64,000 nucleotides of DNA from Epiperipatus broadwayi (GCA_028023455.1 JAQFVV010006221.1:2672001-2736000); one strand, 5' to 3'; positions 45,980 through 56,138 are shown, counted from the stretch's first letter. The notes: generated by a model from the letters alone, not told the origin. Numbers and translations are program-made.

Positions 45980-46085
45980 TTACAAGGGACTTGAACTCAG
46001 ACTTTCAAGCTTCCTACAGCTATACCCTCCATCTTATATAACTGATGCACATGATCACATACATGTGAAAATTACATTAAAGTGA
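45980..46085 (-). repeat. Family B terminal part inserted in the LINE
   Basis: GGACTTGAACTCAGACTTTC, AAGCTTCCTACAGC, ACCCTCCATCTTATATAACT and GATGCACATGATCACATACA match the left end of the 2.6 kb foldback. Confidence 0.7.
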
Positions 46086-46809
46086 TATAATGATCAATAT
46101 GAGAAAAGTCTTGGATCAAAGTGTTTTATTTGAAAAATCTAGTCTTCAAATATCACAAACCTCCCAAGCAACTGACATTCAATTATTTTTCTCTATGGAA
46201 TTTAGCAGAACTTAGGAGTTGAATATTTCTGCATCAAAGTTCAATCTGGTATTTCTATTACTCAAATGATCACATGACATTCTGAATAACTAATCATTTA
46301 ATTATTTAAAAATCACTCAGACGCTATGTCAGCTAGTGATGGTAAAAAATTTAACTATCAGTTTAATTAAAATAACTTGATAGTTTTTTTTTTTATACAG
46401 AAAAGTGGACATGTCTGTTGAGATGTATTACAGATCATGCAATTGTTGCATTTTCTGAATTATCATGGTGATATAACTACTTTAACTAAATTAATTGTAT
46501 ATAAGATTGTTTATCTTCCAGATTTATTATATTGAAATAAAGTATGGGATTCCCTAGTATAGGAATATAAAATTTCTAAAATTCATTTAAGGATGTTACT
46601 TAAGATTTTGTAAAAACACTGAAGGGACCATAAAGCCAACTGATATATTTTTCAACATTTTGTGTGTGATAGTCAATGATTGCAATCATGCATTTTCATT
46701 GTTTTGGGTATGGTATATGATCAAAGAATAATACATTTCCTAAAATAGTATTTTATAGAGACTGCTAATGGCTTTTTTGCTCAGGAGTTTATAAAAAGTT
46801 TAGACATCA

Positions 46810-46895
46810 GCACTCTATGCAGTTTGGTGCAGTTGGTAGAGAATCCGACTTGGTCAGTCACAAGGTCAATTCTACACATGCAGTTCTGGCATTCA
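46810..46895 (+). repeat. tRNA-derived repeat with intact-looking A box
   Basis: TTTGGTGCAGTTGGTAGAGA fits an A box, GACTTGGTCAGTCACAAG an anticodon-arm-like stretch, and AAGGTCAATTCTACAC a weak B box. It interrupts the LINE between the motifs at 46.6 and 47.05 kb. The variable region and acceptor stem are not convincing for a functional tRNA. Confidence 0.4.
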
Positions 46896-47346
46896 AACTT
46901 CATATGAACTTCCAAACAATAAACCCATTAACATTTTTTATAGAGAATTTGCCTATAAATTTCATGGGATAGTTAAAATAATATTTGATATTACGTAGTC
47001 TATCCCATAGATATTATAAAGTGTTATCAATTGCTTTCAGTTGAAAGATATACTTGAGGATAGAATTCAGTGGAAAACTGAAATTAGGCAAAGTATTGAA
47101 TTCTTTTAGAAAAAACGTTTACTGCAGATGAAGTTAAAAGCCAGCATCAAAAGATGTCAAATAAACAGACTAAAAGACCAGCAAGTGATATATAGTGAGA
47201 TTTTTGTGAATCATGGTATATATAGTTTTGTAAAATTCATTTTAATTTCTTATTTTTTGATTGTCTCTATTTTTGACTTCCATATTAATGATGTAAAAGT
47301 ATATAAAAATGTTTTTGAAGCTGTTAATAAATATAATCAGGAAAGT

Positions 47347-47447
47347 TGGGGTTTGAACTCAGACTTTCACACGACCCACCACTCTCAGTGCCATCTCATG
47401 TTGCTGAGAATGGTGGATCGTGTGAAAGTCTGAGTTCAAACCTTGCA
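47347..47447. repeat. Family B terminal palindrome
   Basis: Two 40-bp arms, GGTTTGAACTCAGACTTTCA ... CACCACTCTCAG and CTGAGAATGGTGG ... TGAAAGTCTGAGTTCAAACC, around a 16-20-base loop. The pairing is nearly perfect, giving a strong cruciform or hairpin candidate. Confidence 0.85.
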
Positions 47448-47449
47448 TA

Positions 47450-48475
47450 TATTACACATATAAAAATGCAGGTTTAAGCCTGTACATTGTATTAACATAT
47501 TTATATATCATGTTTACAACGTGTTTAGTGATATGCTGGAAATGCTTAAAAAATGTATTGGCTTTCAGCGTTTTTCAAATTTTTTTATAATGTACCAGTC
47601 GTCGATATTAATCAAACTAATAGTCTAAGAAGCCACTGAAAACAACAATGTTCCTTCGTTTGAGCTTTAAATAAATAAAAATATACTTCTGAAAATAAAA
47701 ATATTAGAAAACAAATATATATAGTAGATTATTAGTCGTCTTATCATAATAACTTTTTACAAGTCATGGGCTAGCTTTAACAGACATAAAGAAAAACAAG
47801 CTTAAAGAGATGTCAGCAGATGGTAAGGGGGGGGGTAACCGTGAAAGAAGGCAAATTTTGTATTTACCAGATTAGTGAATTTTGGATGGTGATAGGTTTT
47901 ACGGATTTTTGCCTCGTTTATTGATCAATTATTAGCTAGCTAGTTAGATTAGCTACAGAGCAAGCTATATGAAAAAAAAACCCTTAACCTACTCGGAAAT
48001 TCTTAACAATCCAAAATAATTTAATGTTTACCCAGATTCAAACCCTAGAATGTTTTAGCTACCAGATCAAACAAGATTTTATTCGAAAATACATTATAAG
48101 TGCGCATATATATATATACATGCATATACATATAACCAACGATGAGTTAATTATATTTTGGTGGTTACTAAACATTTACATAATAATACTTACTGCTAAA
48201 AGTTCCTTTTACTAAGCCCTGCACCAAGCTAGCCGCTAGTAAATAATTACCTAGCAAAACAAATAAAGAAATTGTACATCTAAAATATGTACACTTAAAT
48301 TCATTTTATTTAATTAGCCACGTGTATATGTTGACAAAGTACATCTCTAATGCTACTCAATAAATAATTCACCATATATGAAGTACAAACCAATGTAAGT
48401 AAATGAATAAACAAAATATTCCTTCATTTGTACAATAATCCCAAGTTATTTTAAATATAAAGAAGTTTAATATCC
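47450..48475. other. AT-rich stretch with a G run
   Basis: A 9-base G tract lies at 47,827-47,835. No exon or repeat family is recognised. Confidence 0.4.
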
Positions 48476-48477
48476 TA

Positions 48478-48680
48478 CCAGCGGTTTCGAATTGCTGCCA
48501 TAGACGCAGGCTGTCAAGCAATTAATTCGTATTGCAGCCTTTCATCGTGGATCTTTAAGAGCGTAAGCTCGCAGCAGCTAAATCCTGATTGTCTCGGAGA
48601 AATACCAAGTTTCTACGTTGTTTCTAGGCAAATTGCTCGCGGCTGTAAATTATGCATATTTGCTCGGTCAGGCGTGGGTT
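48478..48680. promoter_or_regulatory. GC-richer, non-repeat island, possible conserved enhancer
   Basis: A 200-bp segment noticeably richer in G+C and CpG than the surroundings, with no copy elsewhere in the window. It is dense in recognisable developmental factor sites: GCAATTAATTCG (homeodomain), CTGTCA (MEIS/TGIF type), TAAATTATGCATATTTGC (POU octamer-like) and CAGCAGCTAAATCC. One plus frame is open for about 66 codons up to a TAG at about 48,680 but lacks an ATG and resembles no protein I know. A conserved non-coding element is the better reading, and it is an inference from composition and motifs only. Confidence 0.3.
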
Positions 48681-48689
48681 AGTAAAAAA

Positions 48690-50435
48690 GATTAAATTCA
48701 TGTACATAATAATAAAACAAGATATTCATATTTCTTTTTCTTCTGTTGAGAAATATTGAACTGTTTCTCTTTACTATAAATTTTAGCCGTTCATATATAA
48801 ATAACTACTCTTATATTTATATTTAAACAGTGAATTGAAAAGCTGAGAATAAAATAAACATAATTATGACATCATAAAATTTAAATTAGAATTTTAACCG
48901 GAATTTGAATGAAATATATTAAGCGTAAGAATAATTTTATAAGGGAAATAGCTTTACGCTCCGCACCCACTTAACAAGAGCACATCTATTAAAGAGCTGT
49001 AACAGTTCATAAGTAAGAAAAAGACAATTTGATAACTTTTTTTTTAAAAGTAATAATAAAGGGATATTATTAACAAGTGTAAATTATATTTTTCTATTTA
49101 TTAAATAATTACCAAATCATAAACTAATGGAGAAATTAAGATATTTGTACAAAGTTAATATAAATATTTAAATATGTCCATTTGAATATTGTAAATAAAT
49201 TTAAAAATATTTAATAAATTGTCTCTTTTTTTGTTGCTTAAAAAATATAATCGACATTATGATTTTTTGAAATATTAAATAAAATTGTTCAATTTTGAAA
49301 TCTTTCTAAAAGCAAGCGATTTTATTTTTTTATTGTTTTAAAAAAGGTAACGAAAGAAATATTAACAATAAAATAAATTGTTATATGCCAATAATATTTT
49401 TTTTTTTTGTTAATATCGGGGGAAAAAACTTTCAAACTTGTTCTAAAATAAAAATACAATACTATAATTGATTTTGGATTAATATTATCAAAAATATGAT
49501 TTCGTTTAGCGTTACCTGGTGAATATTTCTGTAAGTAAAATAAAAAAGATTTCAATAAAGAAAATAAATAATTTTAATTTGTTTTAAAACATGCGGATAC
49601 ATATAATATATTGTATATTTTTATTTATTCAGCAGGAATCTTTAATCATGCACTGCAATAATTATAGATATAGGTATAATGGATACGTCATACATATATA
49701 AATAACAATAATAAAATCGAAAAAAGTTATTCAGTTTTAAACAAAGGTCGTGGGAGAAAAGGATGTACTATTTAAAATAAGATTTTAAAAATTTTATAGA
49801 CATAAAATCATTAAAAAGGATCAAAAAAGAAGCTCTTAAAAAATAAAATAAAAATTAAGTAAGTCTTTTAACTATAACAGATTAGAATTGCAAAAGACAC
49901 ATGGTTTTCCAAAAAAGTGATTTTCAGTAAATTTGATATTTTTTTCTTAAACGTATATAAATGAAATATTTTCAACTACTTATATTTTTCATAATATAAA
50001 TAGAAAAAATAGAAATACTATGACATTACGATATATTTTTAAATACTGAACAAGACAAGGCCGGCTTTCCTGATTAACAGGTTATATGTAAAAGACTGAG
50101 ATAATGCTTTGAAGGTCAATTAACACTGAAGCTCAAACGTGAAAAGTAGAGGAAAACAGTTCCATTCTTTTTATTAAATTGAGATTTATTTATTTTTTTA
50201 CTTTTTAAAGTTGGAAGTCAAATCCAAAACATTTAGCTCTTAAATTTTCCAATCTCACTACTACATTAAAAACCTGCTAGAAAATAAAAATAATTTTACT
50301 ATAACTAGATAGCATATAACTAGATAATATTAGAAGGTTCAACTGACATAATAAAAAATGTAAATTAATAAGTGCTTAATTTTATATGAACATATCTTAT
50401 ACGAACATATTATCCATGGTCAATTTTCTATATGC
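48690..50435. other. AT-rich stretch, no feature recognised
   Basis: I see no exon, repeat family or RNA gene on either strand. The sequence is A/T-rich with frequent homopolymers. Confidence 0.45.
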
Positions 50436-50439
50436 AGAT

Positions 50440-50905
50440 TAAAGTCTCTAAATTTAATCCAGCTTTCGCTTTTTCTCCTATGTATAACTTTTTTTGCCTA
50501 CATCACTCCAAAAAGCCGTATATCATTCATCAACCATAGGTGTTATATCTGTCTAGGGCTTTCACAATGTCTTATGACTGATTTTAAAATTTTAGTCACA
50601 TTTATTGTCTTTTCTTCTACTGTATCCTAGCACCATTTCAGCTTTTTAATTTTTTCAACAATGGCAGTGATACACGTTTGGTTTCTCAGCCATGCCTTTT
50701 TAATTTCAATCCATTTTTGTAAATTCTAACATCTCATGTTTTGATGCTTCTCACTGTGATCTGTAGTTGTGCATTTTCTTTTTATTAAATTTTCTTGTCG
50801 GACAATATAGTAGAACAAATTTCTAAAAGCTTTCCTTTTTAGACAAGTGAATTTACTTCTCTTTTCATCCAACAATGTAATTCTTGTAAACTCCTTAAAT
50901 CGAGT
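50440..50905 (-). mobile_element. RTE-type LINE C-terminal fragment, decayed
   Basis: On minus the frames read K-I-K-K-L-K-W-C (about 50,640), then W-L-M-N-D-I-R-L-F-G-V-M (about 50,520) and R-R-K-S-E-S-W-I-K-F. This order of K-L-K-W ... R-x-x-D-D-I-type ... W is the C-terminal part of an RTE-type polyprotein. Stops interrupt it, and it is more diverged than the 36.6 and 53.6 kb fragments. Confidence 0.5.
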
Positions 50906-50929
50906 TATTATGAAAATTAATAATTAATG

Positions 50930-51480
50930 TTCAAAAGTTTTAAATGCACTGAGCAAGCTTTTGGCAGATTACGTCCAGAATTATAGTGATGTTTAAAGTT
51001 TAGCAGTTAGGAGTATGCCTATATATATGAACAATATGTAAATGAGGCTTAATGTTAAATGCAGCATTTAAATATTCCCTTTTATAGAGAATGGAACACA
51101 TGAATCCTTTCTGTTGATAGAATGTGGATCTTTTGCAATTGCCCAAGTCTCTTTATATATATTTTTTTCTGTTGTCTCTTTCAGCAAAGATTGTTCTCAC
51201 ATTGGTGGGAGTAAAAGTGTGCTGAAAGAGATGACAGAAAAAGAAACTATAAAGAAGCTTGGACAATCACAAAGGATCTACATTCTATCTACACAAAAAA
51301 TTCAAGCATTCCATTATTGAGAAAATGGAACATTTAAATGCTGCATTTACACATTAAGCCTCATTTGCATATCATCCATATATATATAGGCACACTTTTA
51401 ACTGCCAAATTTTAAACAGCACTAGGATTCTGGCAATTATCTTCTGAAAGCTTGTTCAGTGCATTTAAAACTTTTGAAAA
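50930..51480. repeat. Foldback element (family M), about 550 bp palindrome
   Basis: The left arm AAGTTTTAAATGCACTGAGC ... AATGAGGCTTAATGT ... GATAGAATGTGGATCTTTT ... CTGTTGTCTCTTTCAGCA faces the right arm CTGAAAGAGATGACAGAAAA ... AAAGGATCTACATTCTATC ... ACATTAAGCCTCATTTGC ... CAGTGCATTTAAAACTTTTG. The arms are about 265 bp with a 15-20-base loop near 51,210. No transposase is present. The 68-codon plus frame lies inside the hairpin. Confidence 0.88.
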
Positions 51481-51716
51481 TTAATTATTTCTTCATAATA
51501 ATTCGATTATAATGAGTTTATAAGAAAAAAATAACAATTTAAATCTATAATTAATTTTATCACTATTTCAGTCAATTTTTATTTTATTTTCTTTTGAAAA
51601 GCTATTGAGCATTACTTTATTTATTTTAAATGTATCTTGTCCCACTTCCACTCGTAGTTCTTGTAACATTTCCAATATATAAAATAATTCCAGGATACAT
51701 CCCTACCTGAAATAAA

Positions 51717-51800
51717 TATCAAATCACCCCAGACATTAAGAAAATTTATTCATAGAGGGCGCAACTAAAAATTTCTTAACGTTTGAGGTGATTCGATGTT
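51717..51800. repeat. Short foldback, about 80 bp
   Basis: AAATCACCCCAGACATTAAG then AAAATTT faces AAATTTCTTAACGTTTGAGG then TGATT, around a GAGGGCGCAACT centre. MITE-like or a single short palindrome. Confidence 0.7.
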
Positions 51801-52139
51801 ATAATATTAAATGTATGTTAGTTTGATTAGAAAATGATGCCTTTCTATTTTCTTCTTGTAAAATCTAAGAATGCCTAATACAATGTTCATTAATAATCTT
51901 CCAATGTAAATGTTTTTATTATGCAAACCTTATTAAACATTAAATGTTGTATATAGATACATAAACACATAAAATTTATCTATCATTTATTAGTAGCCAC
52001 TCATAAAGATGTATAGATATTCTAGTTCCGCCCCAAAAAAGAATAAATAAGAATAAAAGCTTAACTGTATAAACCAATTCCTGGACTATGTATCACATGA
52101 CAGTCATTTATTTTATCTATTTAACATCTTGCATTTTAA

Positions 52140-52600
52140 GATGTTGTCTTTTAAGTTTTTCTATAATGAATTTTACTTTCTAGAACACTTCAATTCCTCA
52201 TCTAACATTAGCTGTTTATTACATTCTATTCTAAGCCATACCTTTATAAAAAAAAACGCTTTTTTTTAAATGTCTTTAAGACAATCTGAATAAGAAATAA
52301 TGTCTTACTCTACCATGAAAATTATGCTAACATTGACCATAATATACATTTTTAGGAAGTCTGTCATTCTCCATATGATATATGATACACATGCCCAATG
52401 AAATGAAGGTAACATCTGTACATTAGTAGATCCAATATTATCACATTCAATTGATCATTTGATTTTTCCATTCTATTTCTAAAATCTTAATGAACATTCT
52501 AAATATATTTTTTAGTGCTTTTATATTATGTAGATGTGATGTCTACGTCTCATTTTCATAATAATTTGGGCAAAAGTATTTCTCTATTTATAATTTATTT
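52140..52600 (-). mobile_element. LINE C-terminal fragment, same family as 45.5 and 62.5 kb
   Basis: On minus: K-A-L-K-N-I-F-R-M-F-I-K-I-L-E-I-E-W-K-N-Q (about 52,535-52,470), then L-H-F-I-G-H-V-Y-H-I (about 52,400), and a frame-shifted L-P-K-N-V-Y-Y-G-Q. The pattern R-x-L-x-K-I-L-x-I-x-W, then R-W-A-G-H-V-x-R-M-like, then L-P-K-x-x-x-Y-G-E is the C-terminal part of this LINE class. Shifts in frame show decay. Confidence 0.65.
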
Positions 52601-52904
52601 GCAGTTATTGTATTGCATCTATATGTAAATTGATAACCCAAGGTTAAACTTCAGCCGTTTTAGCAATATCCAAAAAATAATACTTGATCATCATTGGTGG
52701 ACACTAAAATATTAATTTATTAATAAAGAATATAGCTGATGAAGATGGTTTCTTTACAATAAATCTTGTTTTAATTAAAGCTTACCATTTAAACGTTAGG
52801 GATTGTATAATATCTAATAGCTTATTTTATAATAAACATCAGAGAAGATCTTTTCGTGCTGATTTATATATAATAAATTACATCTCTTTAATACAATAAT
52901 TTAT

Positions 52905-53027
52905 ATAACTGATTATGTATTTATATATATATGTTAAATGCGTTGACCGGGAAGCGAACCCGGCCCAACTGCTGGGAAGGTAGCTATGCTAACCGCTAGG
53001 CCAACAATGCTTAACGATTATGTAGTT
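52905..53027 (-). mobile_element. tRNA-Gly-like SINE, Gly-type subfamily (minus), with target duplication
   Basis: Reverse complement: TAAGCATTGTTGGCCTAGCG, GTTAGCATAGCTACC, TTCCCAGCAGTTGGG, CCGGGTTCGCTTCCCGG, TCAACGCATTTAACATAT. The flanks AACTGATTATGTA and AACGATTATGTA are a near-identical target duplication. A box GGCCTAGCGGTTAGC and the T arm are near tRNA-Gly consensus. Confidence 0.87.
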
Positions 53028-53511
53028 ATACAAATTAAGAAATAAATAAGTAAATTTAGTTTGCAAAATGGAAGCAGAGTACTCTACCATTCAGAAGTTG
53101 TAATGCTGCTTGATCTTCAAGTAATTAATCATACAATTAAATATAACATTGACTGTAATTTCCATTGCGTTCTACCCCCCCCCCCCCCCAGCATAACTTG
53201 TTTTAACACCTTACATTTAAAACTACATCATGAATTTTAATAAGTGGTGTTAAAGTTACTTCATGGAATAATAAAATCCATTTCATTATTGAGGTGCTAA
53301 TAAATAAATAAATTATCAAATGATTTATTGCTCTGAAATTCATAAGAAGTTTAGCACTAGAAATAATAGGGCTGGGTCACAATCTATGGATGTTGAACTC
53401 TAGAGTCGGACACTTTATCATGGAACACAACCATAGAGTAAAAGTCGTTTTTATAGACCATTGTTTTTAACATGCTTCCATATAATGTATTTACATGAGA
53501 ATACATTTATG

Positions 53512-53600
53512 GACATTTAAGATGTTAATTTAATGACATCTATATATATATATTTATGTACATTTAAGATGCTAATTTAATGACATATATATATATATGG
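53512..53600. repeat. Short tandem duplication around TA repeats
   Basis: ACATTTAAGATGTTAATTTA then ATGACATCTATATATATA recurs as ACATTTAAGATGCTAATTTA then ATGACATATATATATAT, a 49-bp period. Confidence 0.8.
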
Positions 53601-53695
53601 GTGATGTGGAGAAGAGAAGCTAAAGATCGGAGATGGATTGAACTTGGAGAGACCTTCATCCTGCAGTGGATTGATAATGGTTGTTGATGATGATC
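53600..53695 (+). mobile_element. RTE-type LINE 3'-terminal fragment
   Basis: GATGTGGAGAAGAGAAGCTA, GATTGAACTTGGAGAGACCT and TCATCCTGCAGTGGATTGAT then TGATGATGATCA repeat the last 90 bp of the 36.6 kb fragment, with a three-base-scale deletion in the A-K-D-R-x-R-W region. It is the shortest of the copies and flanked by TA repeats. Confidence 0.85.
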
Positions 53696-54204
53696 ATATA
53701 TATATACACACATATAAATATAATTAAATACAAATATATTAAAAACAGTGACTATTTGCTTTTGTGTACCGTCAACGCAATATATTTTTGGGTCTAATCT
53801 CTCCCTCAAGGCTTCTGCCAAGTTAAGATGCTGTAGCTGGTTTTTTATTTCCCCAAGCTCTTTTGTTCTCTTCCTAGAAATAATTTTCTCCTATATACAT
53901 TTCTGATTCGACAACATACATTCCTGCTAATGCTTTTAGCCATTACCATTCTTTACATTAGTATAATTTTAATATTACAAACTTAGCATAATTTGTACCT
54001 ACTTATTTCTATATCATATTACAAATTTAAACAGGTGTTTTAATCCTTTTACATATATATATTACAAAGTATGTTTTTAAATACAATTATTTACTATTGA
54101 AATCTACCATAATAATATGTAGACATACCACCGATTCCACACGCATTTATATGATAGTAGATTTTAAAAAAATCTCATTGTGGACCATTCTTTGATTTTT
54201 TTAA

Positions 54205-54305
54205 TCTTTAATTTTTTTTTCATGTGTCATAAGTATCGGCCGGGAAGCGAATCCGAAAATCCGGGACACGAGCTGCGCTGACCACTCGACCACCAACGCT
54301 TGATG
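54205..54305 (-). mobile_element. tRNA-Gly-like SINE (minus), anticodon arm deleted
   Basis: Reverse complement: TCAAGCGTTGGTGGTCGAG, TGGTCAGCGCAGCTCG, TGTCCCGGATTTTCGG, ATTCGCTTCCCGGCCGAT, ACTTATGACACATG plus poly(A). The anticodon loop is missing (CAGCTCGTGTCCC joins directly). The B box and CCGG stem remain. Confidence 0.85.
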
Positions 54306-54309
54306 AATA

Positions 54310-54500
54310 ATTTAATTTTCCCGAGGTTTAGTACTCGATCGTTTATAAGAGTTTCGAGATCGGAAGTAAGAGAGCTGGTCTATGATACAGCCACAGACAC
54401 CTCTCCCCGAGCGCGCGCGCACACACACACTAAGGTTCAGCATTCTTCTTCGTTTCTTCACAATAATATCGTCTTAAAAATGCTACTTAAGAGTTTTTTC
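54310..54500. other. CpG-rich patch with GC/AC microsatellite
   Basis: Next to the SINE lies a less AT-rich segment (TACTCGATCGTTTATAAG, TTTCGAGATCGGAAG, ACCTCTCCCCGAGCGCG) leading into (GC)n(AC)n at about 54,410-54,431. It has a CpG density unlike the window. The 69-codon plus frame has no recognised motif. It may be part of a gene-start region together with 54.85-55.02 kb on minus. Confidence 0.35.
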
Positions 54501-54846
54501 AATGCCTGACAAGTACATTTTCATAAATAGCGTATTTTTTTTATATATATGGTTTTGTTTCAAAGAATAAGCAATATAAGTACATTCCAATTTTTAATTA
54601 AACTGATATTAACTAAACACGCTATTGCAAAGATTATTTTAAATATTTTTTATTCATATTCACTTTTCTATACATATTGAAAATAGCATCAATCGTTTAA
54701 AAATTTACTAATTCAATTTTAATTTTTTTACTACGAACACGTGGTTTTGTTTATCATATAAATATACAACAATGCAAATTGTAGCTTTTTAAACACTTTA
54801 TATATAAATATGTATTTAATACGCATCTAAAAATAATTCTACTTAC

Positions 54847-55020
54847 TTGAACACAAATAAAAAGAAAGGACCTCGTACGTTATCCTTATGTTTGGTTTTC
54901 GTAAATATTGGACATTTGTGCGCGGAGAAAACATGTTCCGCTTTTAATACTTTCCCTCATCTAATGACGTCACTACAAACTCGATCACTTTCCTCATTTT
55001 CTGGCACTTCCTGAAATCTT
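54847..55020 (-). promoter_or_regulatory. Promoter-like segment with CRE and ETS sites
   Basis: A perfect CRE palindrome TGACGTCA lies at about 54,966, an ETS-type CAGGAAGTG on minus at about 55,005, and CpG-containing GGACCTCGTACG and GCGCGGAGAAAAC nearby. On minus, an ATG at 54,934 (preceded by AAC, purine at -3) opens a 29-codon frame (M-F-S-P-R-T-N-V...) that reaches CAA|GTAAGT at 54,845, a consensus-like donor. This is the layout of a first exon, but the encoded peptide is not recognised and no second exon is found. The call is an inference from motifs. Confidence 0.28.
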
Positions 55021-55029
55021 TAAGACTTG

Positions 55030-56035
55030 CTAATATATTGCAAAATAATAACTGTATACATATAAAAAAAAACCGTTTAAATAATTTGTGAATATATTTT
55101 AATAACGGATTATGTTTTGGAAAAAGATAAATAAATATTAATATTTATTATAAATATAGCGGAAGTTAATCAGGTGTAATTAATTAATCTTAAGATAAAA
55201 TTCATCTTCGCGATAATATAAATAAAATATTTAAATACGAGATGGAAAAATAATCGAAAGGAAAGCATTATGAATACAAGGAAAAAACTAAAGATATAAA
55301 ATGTTATATAATACTTTTATTAATAAATGATATTTAACTAATTAAACTATGTTAAACTTTAATACTGAAATAAATTTAAAAACTTAAAATAAAATTATAA
55401 ATGAATAATTAATAATTTAAATTGAACAAAATTATAAGATTTTTCAAAAATGTAAAAATAGAACTTTGTACTTTTGCTGTTAATTTTAAGAAACTTAGTT
55501 ATGGGTTTCATAATTATCAAACTGTATCATAATTTCTTTTCTTTCCTTCCTTATTCATTGCTCTCTCGTCTTTTTTATTCTCTTTTCTTCTCAGTATCTA
55601 TTTACTTTTTTATCTTCTTATTCATTCCTATCTCGTCTTTCTTATTCTTTTTTCCTCTCAATATATATTTTTCTCTTTCCATGATATAAACCAATCTAAG
55701 CCATTAATAATTCCAAAGATATATTTTACTATTCTTATTTGTTACAGATTATTTAATGCATTTATTAATGCTACACTTTAGAAAGTAGATTGATAGTATC
55801 TATCTACTTATATGCTGAAAGTATATAAATACATGTTTATATGTATAAAATTACAAACGGTGAGAACTGGTGTGCGATTCCGATTTTATTAATAAATTGA
55901 ATAGGTATCGCGAATCAAATTATTTGATAAAAGTTTAAATTAATGCCATAATAAGTTGCCATTTATTGAAATTTGAATTAAAAAGCTTCCAAAAAAAATT
56001 TTTTTTTTTCTGAAGCCAGAAAAAAAACGGCTATT
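55030..56035. other. AT-rich stretch, no feature recognised
   Basis: A pyrimidine-rich patch at 55.53-55.68 kb (TTTCCTTCCTTATTCATTGC type, two imperfect repeats of TCTCGTCTTTTTTATTC) explains a 71-codon frame of mostly F/S/L. Nothing else is seen. Confidence 0.45.
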
Positions 56036-56043
56036 AATAATTG

Positions 56044-56138
56044 TCCCCCCCCCCCATATGTCATAGCACTGGACGCGAACCCACAACCGTCTGCAACCAA
56101 CTACTTGCTTGCAAGGCGGTTGCGACGCTTGACTTACT
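56044..56138 (-). mobile_element. tRNA-Gly-like SINE (minus) with a poly-C tract at the tail side
   Basis: Reverse complement: GTCAAGCGTCGCAACCGCC, TTGCAAGCAAGTAGTTGG, TTGCAGACGGTTGTGGG, TTCGCGTCCAGTGCTATGAC. In place of the usual poly(A) after GACATATG there is a run of 11 G (C on plus, 56,045-56,055). Expanded subfamily, like 4.65 and 44.2 kb. Confidence 0.85.

Larger units (their letters stand above)
45528..47215 (+). mobile_element. Decayed LINE with reverse-transcriptase motifs (plus strand)
   Basis: Motifs in order: E-E-N-A-K-K-A-Y-E-Q-K-F-D-L-H (about 45,580), Y-D-L-I-K-A-F-D-L-V-N-C-D-K (about 45,637-45,675, the motif A of the reverse transcriptase), E-V-F-G-L-A-I-N-T (about 45,880), L-K-V-Y-K-type I-V-Y-K-I-V-Y-L-P-D-L-L-Y (about 46,495-46,535), K-I-H-L-R-M-L-L-K-I-L (about 46,578), and near 47,055 D-R-I-Q-W-K-T-E-I-R-Q-S-I. 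It contains many stops and frameshifts, and insertions at 45.98 and 46.8 kb. The motifs match the family found on minus at 62.45-64.0 and 52.14-52.60 kb. Confidence 0.8.

Noticed and set aside
55474-55689. Hydrophobic 71-codon frame as a membrane protein
   Set aside because: It is translated from an imperfect pyrimidine-rich repeat (TCTCGTCTTT type), with composition bias alone explaining the F/S/L content.
4650-56138. Functional tRNA genes at the twelve Gly-like loci
   Set aside because: They carry extra bases before or in the T arm, a common TGTCA/TGACA extension, poly(A) tails and target duplications, which show that they are SINE copies.
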